The notes below the pieces were generated by a model. It worked only from the letters and a program-made list of their open reading frames with translations. It was not told where the DNA came from and did no database searches. Shown one piece after another: positions 1-8,118 of a stretch of DNA of 64,000 nt. This DNA is from Mucilaginibacter sp. 44-25 (lineage in GTDB: Bacteria > Bacteroidota > Bacteroidia > Sphingobacteriales > Sphingobacteriaceae): contig MKTS01000003.1 in assembly GCA_001898335.1 (NCBI GenBank), positions 558,001 to 622,000 of the forward strand, written 5' to 3'. The stretch's first letter is position 1; each line of letters begins with the position of its first letter. A program made the translations under genes and the position numbers.

Positions 1-825
1 AAGCTTATTGGCATCACAAACGTAGAGGGCAGCGAAACGCACCACTCATCAGAAGAGTTGCAGTACTTGCTTGAGCAGGGTAAGGAAACCGGTGCGCTTG
101 ATTCAAACGAGCATGAGCTGATACAGAACGTGTTTGATTTTAATGAGCGTGTAGTAAAAAATATCATGGTGCCCCGTACCAAGATACAGGGTATTGAGAT
201 TGATGCAACCAAAGAAGAGTTGCTGGATACTTTGATAGAAGAAGGCTACTCGCGTATGCCGGTGTATGACGAAGTGATCGACAAGATCATAGGTATTGTA
301 CATGCCAAGGATATTTTACCGTTGTTGGCCCGTGGGCAGGAGGTTGTGCTAAAGGATATCATCCGTAAGCCTTACTTTGTGCCGGAGACCAAGAAGATCA
401 ACGATCTGATGGCCGAGTTGCAGCAAAAGCGTATACAGATAGCCATCGTATCCGATGAGTTTGGCGGCACTGCCGGTATGGTAACCCTTGAGGATATTGT
501 GGAAGAATTGGTAGGCGAGATACAGGACGAGTACGACGAGGAAAAACCAATTGTAGAGAAATTGAATGACCGCGAGTTTGTGGTAAACGCGCTTGCGCCT
601 ATTTATGATGTGAACGAGCACCTGCCGCATGACCTTCCCGAAGACGGTGACTTTGATACCGTATCTGGCTGGTTAGGCCACATATTCGGGAAAATACCTG
701 ATGTAGGCGAGCAGAAAGAAAGTAACGGCTATAATATTACCGTACTCAAAAAATCAGACCAGAACATTGAGGCGGTAAAGCTGGAACTGCTGATAAATGA
801 GGAAGACGCGGTAGACTTACATTAG
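1..825 (+). CDS. CBS-pair / CorC-HlyC domain membrane protein, C-terminal part
   Basis: The reading frame is open from base 1, so the gene starts before the window; about 274 residues are seen. They hold two CBS motifs (the first around VKNIMVPRTK, the second ending in the typical DEFGGTAGMVTLEDIVEELVG stretch) and then a CorC_HlyC domain containing DFDTVSGWLG. This is the cytoplasmic half of hemolysin-family/CNNM-type proteins; the missing N-terminus should be a DUF21 membrane domain. Such proteins are linked to divalent cation transport, and GldE of gliding Bacteroidota has the same architecture, so the exact role is open. A TTG within the frame at base 58 is unlikely to be the true start because the homologous region continues upstream. 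Confidence 0.85.
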   Translation, partial: KLIGITNVEGSETHHSSEELQYLLEQGKETGALDSNEHELIQNVFDFNERVVKNIMVPRTKIQGIEIDATKEELLDTLIEEGYSRMPVYDEVIDKIIGIVHAKDILPLLARGQEVVLKDIIRKPYFVPETKKINDLMAELQQKRIQIAIVSDEFGGTAGMVTLEDIVEELVGEIQDEYDEEKPIVEKLNDREFVVNALAPIYDVNEHLPHDLPEDGDFDTVSGWLGHIFGKIPDVGEQKESNGYNITVLKKSDQNIEAVKLELLINEEDAVDLH

Positions 826-830
826 CCGTT

Positions 831-915
831 AGTATCAAGTATCAAGTAAGCAGTATAAAAATATGTTCTGCTACTGTTAAGTAATCTCGATACTTGATAC
901 CAGTTACTTGATACT
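831..915. repeat. Inverted repeat built from the word TATCAAG
   Basis: The 99-base gap before rsmE is mostly this element. The left arm (831-849) repeats AGTATCAAGTATCAAGTA; the right arm (891-915) reads TACTTGATAC then TTACTTGATACT, its reverse complement with a short insert. No T-tract follows, so it is not a typical terminator. It has the same build as the other word repeats in this window. Confidence 0.7.
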
Positions 916-924
916 GAAAAAAAC

Positions 925-1632
925 ATGCAGCTTTTTTATACGCCCGATATCGACCCCAAACTATCTCAATACTTTTTGAGCGAGGAAGAAAGTAAACATG
1001 CCGTGCGTGTTTTGCGACTCGCTGTAGGCGATGAGGTAACCTTGATTGACGGTAGAGGCGGCCTATACAAAGCAGAAATTACCGATGCGCATCCTAAGCG
1101 CACCATTCTGCAAATAAATTCTGTTATTGAGGAATACCAAAAGCGCAACCACTATCTGCATATTGCCATTGCCCCTACGAAAAACCTGGACCGGATAGAG
1201 TGGTTCCTGGAGAAAGCTACCGAAATTGGTATCGACGAAATATCACTGGTGATCTGCCAGCGGTCTGAACGTAAAGAAGCCAAGACAGAGCGCCTGGATA
1301 AGATCATCACGTCCGCTATCAAACAATCTATAAAAGCTTATCACCCCAAGTTGAATGCTTCTGTTACTTTCAATCAGTTCATTCAACAAGGGTTTGAGGG
1401 TGATAAATACATTGCCCATTGTGCCGATGGTGAAAAAGCTGATCTGACACAATCTTTTAAAAAGCATGGGCGTTATCTCATCATGATCGGTCCTGAAGGT
1501 GACTTTACCCCGGCAGAGGTGGAGATAGCGACTAAAAACGGTTATAGTGCGCTTACCCTTGGCGAGAGCCGCCTGCGTACCGAAACAGCAGCTTTAGAAG
1601 CATGTTTTGAAGTGAATTTTTTAAACCGCTGA
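925..1632 (+). CDS. rsmE: 16S rRNA (uracil1498-N3)-methyltransferase RsmE
   Basis: A 235-residue SPOUT-class RNA methyltransferase, the usual family length. It would methylate U1498 of 16S rRNA in the small subunit using S-adenosylmethionine. The knotted C-terminal domain is clear: GPEGDF at residues 189-194 and LGESRLRTETA at 212-222 form the cofactor-binding loops. The N-terminal PUA-like part includes the EEESKHAVRVLR stretch. The ATG at 925 is the first in frame after the word repeat. The DUF4159 gene starts one base after the stop, so the two are probably co-transcribed, although no functional link is known. Confidence 0.93.
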   Translation: MQLFYTPDIDPKLSQYFLSEEESKHAVRVLRLAVGDEVTLIDGRGGLYKAEITDAHPKRTILQINSVIEEYQKRNHYLHIAIAPTKNLDRIEWFLEKATEIGIDEISLVICQRSERKEAKTERLDKIITSAIKQSIKAYHPKLNASVTFNQFIQQGFEGDKYIAHCADGEKADLTQSFKKHGRYLIMIGPEGDFTPAEVEIATKNGYSALTLGESRLRTETAALEACFEVNFLNR

Positions 1633-1633
1633 C

Positions 1634-2296
1634 ATGAGGAAGCTGGCATACCTGACGGCAATTTTAATAATGCTGCTTGGCATAAGCAGCTTTGCGCCGC
1701 CATCTTACAAAATGGCGCGGCTTAAATATAACGGCGGTGGCGACTGGTACGGCGACCGCACTGCGCTTATCAACCTCATCAAATTTTGCAACCAAAACCT
1801 TAAAACCAGTTTCGAACCCGAAGAAGATGTGGTTGAAGTAGGCAGCGAGCAACTGTTCAATTATCCCTTTGTGTTTATGACCGGCCACGGCAACGTGATC
1901 TTTAGCGACCAGGAAGCTCGCAACCTGCGTAAATACCTTACAGGCGGTGGCTTTTTGCATATTGATGATAATTATGGGCTGGATCAGTTCATTCGCCCGC
2001 AGATGAAAAAAGTATTTCCCGAGCTCGACTTTGTGGAGCTGCCGGTGAACTATGCCATCTATCATCAGAAATATGACTTCCCTAATGGCCTGCCCAAGAT
2101 ACATGAGCATGATGGTAAGCGACCGCAAGGATTTGGGTTGATCTATAAAGGGCGGCTGGTTTGCTTTTACACTTATGAGTGCGATTTGGGGAACGGCTGG
2201 GAGGATTATGGCACCTACGCCGGCGACACGCAGGAAAGCCGATTAAAGGCGCTTAAAATGGGCGCCAACCTGGTGCAGTATGTCTTTACTAAATAG
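1634..2296 (+). CDS. Exported DUF4159 protein
   Basis: A 220-residue protein with an N-terminal hydrophobic signal sequence (about residues 4-20, followed by SSFAPP) and a DUF4159 domain over most of the rest (MTGHGNVIFSDQEARNLRKY and GGFLHIDDNYGLD). DUF4159 resembles the class I glutamine amidotransferase fold seen at the C-terminus of larger Bacteroidota membrane proteins; its function is unknown. Here the domain stands alone and is probably periplasmic. It begins one base after the rsmE stop codon. Confidence 0.85.
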   Translation: MRKLAYLTAILIMLLGISSFAPPSYKMARLKYNGGGDWYGDRTALINLIKFCNQNLKTSFEPEEDVVEVGSEQLFNYPFVFMTGHGNVIFSDQEARNLRKYLTGGGFLHIDDNYGLDQFIRPQMKKVFPELDFVELPVNYAIYHQKYDFPNGLPKIHEHDGKRPQGFGLIYKGRLVCFYTYECDLGNGWEDYGTYAGDTQESRLKALKMGANLVQYVFTK

Positions 2297-2326
2297 TATT
2301 TCCTATATTCGTTAAAAACCACATAT

Positions 2327-2821
2327 ATGTATAAGATAAAGGTTGGTGCGAAAGAGTTTGAATTACAACGTGAAGGCGCAGATCTGCTGCTGAACGGAAA
2401 GGCGATGCCCGCGGATGTAAAGCAACTGAATGATCGCCTTTATCATATCATCAGTAATCATGCCTCTTACAATGCCGAAGTGGTGAGTTTTGACGCGCAG
2501 GCAAAAACGGCGCAAATAAAGGTGAACAACAACCTGTACACGGTTAGCGCCAAGGATCAGTTTGATATGCTGCTGGATAAAATGGGCCTGAGCAACCTCA
2601 TGACGGCCAAGGTAAGCGACATAAAAGCACCTATGCCCGGTTTGGTTTTAAAAATACTGGTTGAGGAAGGCGCCGAGGTTAATAAGGGCGACAACCTGTT
2701 TATTCTTGAAGCTATGAAAATGGAAAACATCATTAAAGCTCCTGCTGATGTTACCATCCGTTCAATTAAAATGCAACCCGGCGACAAGGTTGAAAAAGGC
2801 CAGGTGCTGATGGTATTTTAA
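2327..2821 (+). CDS. Biotin carboxyl carrier protein (biotin/lipoyl attachment domain)
   Basis: A 164-residue protein whose last 70 residues form a biotinyl domain: APMPGLVLKI, then EAMKMEN with the biotin-accepting lysine at residue 131. The N-terminal 90 residues match the linker found in carrier subunits of acyl-CoA carboxylases or decarboxylases rather than AccB of the fatty acid pathway. No biotin carboxylase or carboxyltransferase gene lies next to it in this window, so its partner must be encoded elsewhere. Its stop codon overlaps the stop of the convergent Nudix gene by three bases. Confidence 0.85.
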   Translation: MYKIKVGAKEFELQREGADLLLNGKAMPADVKQLNDRLYHIISNHASYNAEVVSFDAQAKTAQIKVNNNLYTVSAKDQFDMLLDKMGLSNLMTAKVSDIKAPMPGLVLKILVEEGAEVNKGDNLFILEAMKMENIIKAPADVTIRSIKMQPGDKVEKGQVLMVF

Positions 2822-3366
2822 AGCTCTCCCAGCTTCATTAAAGCATAGAACAGCCCGGTGCAATGTAAGGCCTGTGCTATTTTATTATCGGCGAGTAACT
2901 GTTTTACTTCGGCGATGGTGTATTGCTCAACTACAATGTGTTCGTGCTCATCCAAGTCCTGCTCCTGCACTTTTACGCCACCTTTGGCCAGGTAGCAAAA
3001 GGTTTTGTTATTAGCGGTGGACGGGTTGGCATATACAGTATTCAGTAATTCAATATCATCAAACTGGTAGCCGGTTTCCTCCAGTAGTTCCCGGCGCATG
3101 GCTTGTAAAGGTTCTTCCCCATCATCAATTACACCACCGGGTATCTCGAGCGATACAATGTTGGCCGCATGCCGGTACTGGCGCACCATTAACACCTTGC
3201 CCTCATCGGTAATGGCAACCGCGTTAACCCAGTTAGGATATTCCAGTACATAATAATCTTCAACTATGCGGCCATCCGGCATTTCGCATCTGTCGGTACG
3301 AAGCGTGGCCCAAGGGCCTTTATGTATGTAAGTGGAAGAGCAGGTTTTCCAGGTGAGTTCTGTCAT
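2818..3366 (-). CDS. Nudix hydrolase, ADP-ribose pyrophosphatase-like
   Basis: About 182 residues from the ATG at 3366 (MTELTWKTC). A complete Nudix box is present: GVIDDGEEPLQAMRRELLEETGY fits GX5EX7REUXEEXGU and binds the metal needed to cleave a nucleoside diphosphate linked to another moiety. Overall layout resembles ADP-ribose/NDP-sugar pyrophosphatases of the NudF group, but the substrate cannot be fixed from sequence. An in-frame start 13 codons upstream exists, but that extension looks non-native. A TATATTTG promoter element sits only three bases before the ATG. Confidence 0.87.
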   Translation of the reverse strand: MTELTWKTCSSTYIHKGPWATLRTDRCEMPDGRIVEDYYVLEYPNWVNAVAITDEGKVLMVRQYRHAANIVSLEIPGGVIDDGEEPLQAMRRELLEETGYQFDDIELLNTVYANPSTANNKTFCYLAKGGVKVQEQDLDEHEHIVVEQYTIAEVKQLLADNKIAQALHCTGLFYALMKLGEL

Positions 3367-3369
3367 ATG

Positions 3370-3377
3370 CAAATATA
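3370..3377 (-). promoter_or_regulatory. Candidate -7 element TATATTTG for the Nudix gene
   Basis: On the minus strand TATATTTG fits the Bacteroidota -7 consensus TAnnTTTG and ends three bases before the ATG. If used, transcription would begin at or beside the start codon, giving a leaderless message. No clear -33 TTTG is seen. Confidence 0.35.
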
Positions 3378-3385
3378 GGTCTATC

Positions 3386-3415
3386 AATAAAAAGAGACGC
3401 ATCACATGCGTCTCT
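3386..3415 (-). terminator. Rho-independent terminator of the LemA-TPM cluster
   Basis: AGAGACGCAT (3393-3402), loop CAC, ATGCGTCTCT (3406-3415) form a perfect 10-bp stem. Read on the minus strand it is followed by a run of T, as expected for a terminator after the TPM gene ending at 3470. Confidence 0.85.
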
Positions 3416-3469
3416 CTAAATAAATTCTCAAGGTTTTCAGCTTTCGCCTATTACCTTTCGCCTCAAAAA

Positions 3470-4270
3470 CTACCAGCTACCGCTGCTGCCGCCCCCGCCT
3501 CCGCTGCCGCCGCCAAAACCACCGAAGCCTCCGCCCCCTCCACCGCCCCAATCGCTGCCACCACCGGAGAATCCTCCCCAGTCGCTGCCGCTGCTGCGGC
3601 CACTGTTGCCAAGCATATTGCCAGCCAGGAACCACCAGAAAGGATCGGCGCCGCCACGGCTGCCAATAATACGCCGGCCACCGCTGCCACCGCCGCGGTT
3701 TTTAAAGATGATAATGAGGATGATGACCACGATGATAATAACAAATATCACCGAACCACCGTCTTTTTTACTCACCTTTTTATCGGCTTTGTATTCACCG
3801 CGCATCGCTTTGAAGATATCATCTGTAGCGGCATTTAACCCGCCGTAATAATCATTCTCACGGAAACGGGGTTTCATATCGTTCTGGATGATCTGCTGCG
3901 TAACAATATCCGGAAGCGAACCTTCGGCGCCATAACCTGTAGAAATAGCCATCTTACGGTCCTTCATGGCTACCAGTATCAGCACGCCGTTATTTTTTTC
4001 TTTAGAGCCAATACCCCATTTGCGTAAAAGCGCTGTAGCGTACTGGTTAATATCATAGTCGCCGGTCGACTGCATCATCACTATCGCTATTTGCGTAGAG
4101 GTGGAGTCGTTATAGGCAACCAGTTTGTTCTCCAGGTTTTGTTTGTCGGTTTCCGATAGGGTGTTGGTATAGTCGGTAACCAACTTATCAGAGCGTTGCG
4201 GAATGTCCTGGGCAAAGGAAACGCTTGCAATTAGCAGCAGGCCCAGGAATAAATAAAGCTTTTTAAACAT
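3470..4270 (-). CDS. Exported TPM-domain protein with glycine-rich tail
   Basis: A 266-residue protein with a signal peptide (about 20 residues ending SVSFAQ), a TPM domain (around LVTDYTNTLSETDKQNLENKL to GLNAATDDIF), one membrane span (VIFVIIIVVIILIIIF) and a low-complexity tail rich in Gly, Ser and Trp (about the last 75 residues). TPM proteins of the YgcG/TPM_phosphatase group are often encoded beside LemA, as here. Some have phosphatase activity, but the bacterial role is poorly defined; thylakoid relatives help photosystem II repair. The ATG at 4270 lies 11 bases after the stop of the upstream TPM gene. Confidence 0.88.
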   Translation of the reverse strand: MFKKLYLFLGLLLIASVSFAQDIPQRSDKLVTDYTNTLSETDKQNLENKLVAYNDSTSTQIAIVMMQSTGDYDINQYATALLRKWGIGSKEKNNGVLILVAMKDRKMAISTGYGAEGSLPDIVTQQIIQNDMKPRFRENDYYGGLNAATDDIFKAMRGEYKADKKVSKKDGGSVIFVIIIVVIILIIIFKNRGGGSGGRRIIGSRGGADPFWWFLAGNMLGNSGRSSGSDWGGFSGGGSDWGGGGGGGFGGFGGGSGGGGGSSGSW

Positions 4271-4281
4271 TGGTATGATGA

Positions 4282-4716
4282 TTAGTTACCATCCATAAAG
4301 GCAATATCGTCAGATAGTTCGTTAGTGTCGCCTGCCTGGTGCGGAAAATATTGTTTTAACTGTTCGCCGGCTTTAGCAATGCCGGTTACAATGCCCTCAA
4401 CCAGATTGCCGTATTTAAACTGACTCAGCATATCTTCTTTTGTGCTGTCCCAAAAATCATCAGGCACTACCTGGTTTATACCGGCATCGCCAATAATGGC
4501 AAATTTGCGGTCTACAGTAGCTACATATATCAAAACACCGTTACGTAGCTTGGTCTTATGCATTTCCAGCTGCGCGAAATATTTGGCGGCCCGGTTAAGC
4601 GGCTCGTCGCTGCATGTTTTTTCTATGCACACCCTTATTTCGCCCGAGGTGTTTTTTTCGGCATCAGCTACAGCCTTCTGGATCCGCTGTTGTTCTTCGT
4701 CGGTAAATACGGCCAT
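4282..4716 (-). CDS. TPM-domain protein, short form
   Basis: A 144-residue protein consisting of little more than a TPM domain (DAEKNTSGEIRVCIEKTC, RNGVLIYVATVDRKFAIIGDAGIN). It has no signal peptide or clear membrane span, so it is probably cytoplasmic, in contrast to the following exported paralogue. Its position between lemA and the long TPM gene is typical of Bacteroidota, where the three are usually transcribed together. The molecular function is not established. Confidence 0.87.
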   Translation of the reverse strand: MAVFTDEEQQRIQKAVADAEKNTSGEIRVCIEKTCSDEPLNRAAKYFAQLEMHKTKLRNGVLIYVATVDRKFAIIGDAGINQVVPDDFWDSTKEDMLSQFKYGNLVEGIVTGIAKAGEQLKQYFPHQAGDTNELSDDIAFMDGN

Positions 4717-4821
4717 AGTTTAATGAGTGGGTTAGTGAATGACTACATGTTTAATCAAAAGATAAGCGAATGGTAAGGCTTTGCATCCTCCCCTCATTCG
4801 CTTATTCAAACCTTATTAGGT

Positions 4822-5430
4822 TTATTTCTTTTTATCATCCCCGCTTGGCTCATCAAACTGCACTTTAGGCGCTTTATCTGCGCCGGCTTCGCTCTTGAAA
4901 TAACCCTTTTCGCTAAAACCGAACATTTTAGCGGTAATATTGGCAGGGAAAGCGCGTATCTTGCTGTTATATGCTTGTACGGCTTCGTTAAAATCGCGGC
5001 GAGCCACAGAAATACGGTTTTCCGTACCTTCCAACTGTACCTGCAAGCCCCTGAATGCTTCGTTGGCCTTTAGGTTAGGGTAGTTTTCTGAAGCAACTAA
5101 TAAGCGGCCAAGCGCTGTACTTAACTGGCCTTGTGCCTGCTGGTATTGCTGTATAGCTTCCGGTGTAAGTTTGGTAGGGTCAACCTGGATAGAAGTAGCT
5201 TTAGCACGGGCTTCGGTAACCTCGGTGATAGTGGTTTTTTCAAAGTTAGCTTCGCCTTTTACGGTAGATACCAAATTAGGGATCAAATCGCTGCGGCGCT
5301 GATACTGAGTTTCCACCTCGCCCCATTTGCCTTTAACATTCTCGTCAGACTTTACCATCCCGTTATAGCTGCAACCGCCTATCATGGCAATCAATACTAC
5401 CACTACGATTACGATAATCAGATTTTTCAT
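4822..5430 (-). CDS. lemA: LemA family protein
   Basis: About 202 residues from the ATG at 5430 (MKNLIIVIVVVVLIAMIGGCSYNGM). The N-terminus is a single hydrophobic anchor, and the cysteine after it could be a lipidation site. The body is a LemA helical bundle (YQRRSDLIPNLVSTVKGEANFE, ASENYPNLKANEAFRGLQ, RRDFNEAVQAYNSKIRAFPAN). LemA proteins are surface or inner-membrane proteins of unclear function, commonly paired with TPM proteins. The frame is open for 29 codons upstream, but that part is not LemA-like. The gene heads a cluster ending at the terminator near 3390. Confidence 0.9.
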   Translation of the reverse strand: MKNLIIVIVVVVLIAMIGGCSYNGMVKSDENVKGKWGEVETQYQRRSDLIPNLVSTVKGEANFEKTTITEVTEARAKATSIQVDPTKLTPEAIQQYQQAQGQLSTALGRLLVASENYPNLKANEAFRGLQVQLEGTENRISVARRDFNEAVQAYNSKIRAFPANITAKMFGFSEKGYFKSEAGADKAPKVQFDEPSGDDKKK

Positions 5431-5498
5431 GTGTTTGTTGTTGTTTTTAGTTTTTGAGGTATTGTGTATTTTATAGTTTAGATACAAATCGCATACCG

Positions 5499-5517
5499 AT
5501 GTTACATTTTGTAACAT
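5499..5517. promoter_or_regulatory. Inverted repeat upstream of lemA
   Basis: ATGTTACA and TGTAACAT are exact inverted repeats separated by TTT, lying 69 bases before the lemA start and 113 bases before the divergent GH92 gene. The shape suits a dimeric repressor site serving either gene. No regulator can be assigned. Confidence 0.35.
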
Positions 5518-5584
5518 TTACGACATATTGGCAATAATTATTTGTATAAATGTAATTAAATATCAATAAGCAATACACCAATTT

Positions 5585-5592
5585 TATATTTG
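5585..5592 (+). promoter_or_regulatory. Candidate -7 element TATATTTG for the GH92 gene
   Basis: TATATTTG matches TAnnTTTG and lies 38 bases before the ATG at 5631. No TTTG is found at the expected -33 position, so this rests on the -7 match and on the AT-rich setting. Confidence 0.4.
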
Positions 5593-5630
5593 CTGTTTCA
5601 AATAAGGCATATTAATTACATAAATAATTT

Positions 5631-7919
5631 ATGAGGAAAATATTTATCGCTATACTGCTTTGTACCGGAGCGCAGGCTTTTGCACAAAAAGGCCATGACA
5701 ATTTGGTGCAGTATGTAAAGCCTATCATTGGCACTCAACGTATGGGGCATACTTATCCCGGCGCTACCGTACCTTTCGGCATGGTGCAGCTAAGCCCGGA
5801 AACGGATACCGCCAGCTATGACCTTAACGGTAAGTATAACCCCAGGGTTTATGAATATTGCGCGGGCTACCAATATGAGGACAAAACCATTGTTGGCTTT
5901 AGTCATACACACTTTAGCGGTACCGGCCACTCTGACCTGGGCGATTTCCTGATCATGCCTACGGTGGGTGAACTGAAGCTAAACCCCGGTGTGGCAGATA
6001 AACCGGGCAGCGGCTATCGCTCGGCTTTCTCACATGCCAACGAGGTGAGTGCCGCTAATTATTACAAAGTAAAGCTGGATGCATCAAACATAACAGCAGA
6101 GATGACGACCAGTACACGGGTGGGTTTCCATCAGTATACTTTCCCTAAATCAGACAAGGCGCACATCATTCTTGACCTGATGGCGGGCATATACAATTAT
6201 CCCGGCAAAAACGTATGGACTTACGTTAGGCTAATTAACGATAGCACTGTAGTGGGCTACCGCTCCACAAACGGATGGGCGCGTACCCGTAACCTGTATT
6301 TTGCTATGAAGTTTTCTAAGCCATTTATTCAGCACGGCTTTAAGAAATACGACCAGCGCGAAGTTTACGGCGGTTTTTGGGGTAAATTCAACCAAAGCAA
6401 AAACTTCCCTGAAATAGCGGGCAAGCAAATTCGCGCCTATTTTGATTTCAATACCGAAGAAGGCGAAAAGATCAAGATCAAATTTGCCTTATCGCCGGTA
6501 AGCATGGATGGTGCTTTAGCCAATATGCAGGCCGAGATACCGGGTTGGGATTTTGATAAAGTAAAGAACGACGGGCAGGCGCAATGGGAAAAGGAACTGG
6601 AGAAGATCACGATCACCGGTAATGTAGAGAAGAAGCAAAACTTCTATACCTCCATGTATCACACCATGATCAACCCGACCATTTATATGGATGTGGACGG
6701 CCAGTACAAAGGTTTAGACCAGAATGTTCATAAAGCCGATGGCTTTACCAATTACACTACCTTTTCGCTTTGGGACACTTATCGTGCATTGCACCCGCTG
6801 TTTAACATCATTCAGCCACAACGCAATGCGGACATGGTACGGTCGATGCTGGTGCATTTTGACCAAAGCCCGGAAGGGATGCTGCCGGTTTGGAGCAATT
6901 CCGCAAACGAGAACTGGTGTATGAGCGGTTACCACAGCGTGGCCGTTTTGGCAGACGCTGTTGTTAAAGGCAACGCGCCGTTTGATGCCAATAAGGCTTT
7001 GGCAGCTTGCGTAGCCACCGCGCGTAAACGCAGTTACGAGGGTATTGGCGAATACATGGATAAAGGTTACGTGCCGGATGAAAAGAGCGGCACATCGGTA
7101 TCTAACACTTTAGAGTATGCTTATGATGATTGGGCTATTGCACAAATGGCTAAAAAATTGGGCCAAACCGATATCTATAACGAATTTATCAAACGCTCAG
7201 AAAACTATAAGAATGTATACGACTCAACCGTAGGGTTTATGCGCCCTAAAAAGGCCGATGGTACTTTCCGTGCAAAATTTGACCCATTGAGCACCATCAA
7301 TGAAGGGTTTATTGAAGGTAACTCCTGGAACTATACCCTTTTTGCGCCACAAGATCCTAAAGGGTTAATTAAACTCATGGGTGGCAACGCCCGCTTTGTA
7401 CGTTACCTGGATTCCCTATTCACCATGAACCTGCCCGATAAGTATTTTGCTGAAACGGAAGATATTACCCGTGATGGCATCATCGGTAATTATGTACATG
7501 GCAATGAGCCATCGCACCATGTGGCCTACCTGTACAACTGGACGGATAAACCCTGGAAAACCCAGGAACGTATCCGCATGATATTGCCGCGCATGTACAA
7601 ACCAACCCCCGACGGTTTGGGCGGTAACGATGATACCGGCCAGATGAGCGCCTGGTACATATTTAGTTCAATTGGCTTCTATCCGGTAGCACCGGGCTCG
7701 GTTGATTATGCCATCGGCAGCCCATCAGTAAACAGCGCGGTGATACAGGTTGGGAACGGTAAAACCTTTAACATTACGGTTAAGAACCAGGGCGATAAAA
7801 ATGTTTACGTGCAAAAGATCATGTTAAATGGTAAGCCGCTAAACGGCCTCACCATTACCCACGACCAACTCATGGCCGGCGGTGACATGGTGTTTTACAT
7901 GAGCAGCAAGCACAAGTAG
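5631..7919 (+). CDS. Secreted GH92 alpha-mannosidase
   Basis: A 762-residue protein with a signal peptide (about 18 residues, ending AQAFA). It matches glycoside hydrolase family 92 over its full length: GTQRMGHTYPGATVPFGMVQ near the N-terminus, THFSGTGHSDLGDF, GNEPSHHVAYLYN and GNDDTGQMSAWYIFSSIGFY. Family members are calcium-dependent exo-acting alpha-mannosidases that trim N-glycans or mannans, mostly alpha-1,2 linkages; the linkage here is not predictable. It would act in the periplasm or on the surface. It stands alone, with no SusC/SusD pair nearby, and is followed by a terminator. Confidence 0.92.
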   Translation: MRKIFIAILLCTGAQAFAQKGHDNLVQYVKPIIGTQRMGHTYPGATVPFGMVQLSPETDTASYDLNGKYNPRVYEYCAGYQYEDKTIVGFSHTHFSGTGHSDLGDFLIMPTVGELKLNPGVADKPGSGYRSAFSHANEVSAANYYKVKLDASNITAEMTTSTRVGFHQYTFPKSDKAHIILDLMAGIYNYPGKNVWTYVRLINDSTVVGYRSTNGWARTRNLYFAMKFSKPFIQHGFKKYDQREVYGGFWGKFNQSKNFPEIAGKQIRAYFDFNTEEGEKIKIKFALSPVSMDGALANMQAEIPGWDFDKVKNDGQAQWEKELEKITITGNVEKKQNFYTSMYHTMINPTIYMDVDGQYKGLDQNVHKADGFTNYTTFSLWDTYRALHPLFNIIQPQRNADMVRSMLVHFDQSPEGMLPVWSNSANENWCMSGYHSVAVLADAVVKGNAPFDANKALAACVATARKRSYEGIGEYMDKGYVPDEKSGTSVSNTLEYAYDDWAIAQMAKKLGQTDIYNEFIKRSENYKNVYDSTVGFMRPKKADGTFRAKFDPLSTINEGFIEGNSWNYTLFAPQDPKGLIKLMGGNARFVRYLDSLFTMNLPDKYFAETEDITRDGIIGNYVHGNEPSHHVAYLYNWTDKPWKTQERIRMILPRMYKPTPDGLGGNDDTGQMSAWYIFSSIGFYPVAPGSVDYAIGSPSVNSAVIQVGNGKTFNITVKNQGDKNVYVQKIMLNGKPLNGLTITHDQLMAGGDMVFYMSSKHK

Positions 7920-7920
7920 A

Positions 7921-7979
7921 GATTAGTGGTTGGAGATTAGCGATTAGGTGTTCGATGAAGATTGATGAATATCGAACAC
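7921..7979. repeat. Word repeat (GATTAG copies) with a hairpin
   Basis: Directly after the GH92 stop codon come three copies of GATTAG, then GTGTTCGAT (7948-7956) and ATCGAACAC (7971-7979) as exact inverted repeats. The words differ from those at other loci, but the build (short repeated words plus inverted arms in an intergenic gap) is the same. Confidence 0.5.
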
Positions 7980-8020
7980 TGAATTTTGAAATACGAATGT
8001 CGAAATAACATAAAAACAGA

Positions 8021-8054
8021 AAGGTGGGCAACGAAAGTTTGCTCACCTTTTTTG
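8021..8054 (+). terminator. Terminator after GH92
   Basis: AAGGTGGGCAA (8021-8031) pairs with TTTGCTCACCTT (8038-8049) with one G-T wobble, followed by TTTTTG. It is placed to end transcription of the GH92 gene. Confidence 0.75.
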
Positions 8055-8087
8055 TTATTGATTTATTGGAAAAAAATGTGTTCATCT

Positions 8088-8118
8088 CCCTCTCTCCTGA
8101 GAGGGCCGGGGTGAGGCA
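8088..8118. repeat. Dispersed palindrome, CTCTCC-type family
   Basis: CCCTCTC and GAGAGGG flank TCCT (8088-8105), followed by CCGGGGTGAGGCA, ending just before the stop codon of the sigma factor gene. The GGTGAGGC tail recurs in reverse as GCCTCACCC near 8861, linking it to the cluster at 8861-9000. Confidence 0.55.

Noticed and set aside
1..6. AAGCTT at the very start of the window
   Set aside because: Chance restriction-type hexamer; the open frame runs through it and it says nothing about the biology.
1664..2128. 154-codon minus-strand frame inside the DUF4159 gene
   Set aside because: It lies wholly opposite a well-supported family protein and has no recognisable domain.
3332..3838. 168-codon plus-strand frame rich in Ala, Pro and Thr, and two neighbouring frames
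   Set aside because: It is the antisense image of the Gly/Ser/Trp-rich tail of the TPM protein and overlaps the terminator; no RNA or protein signal supports it.
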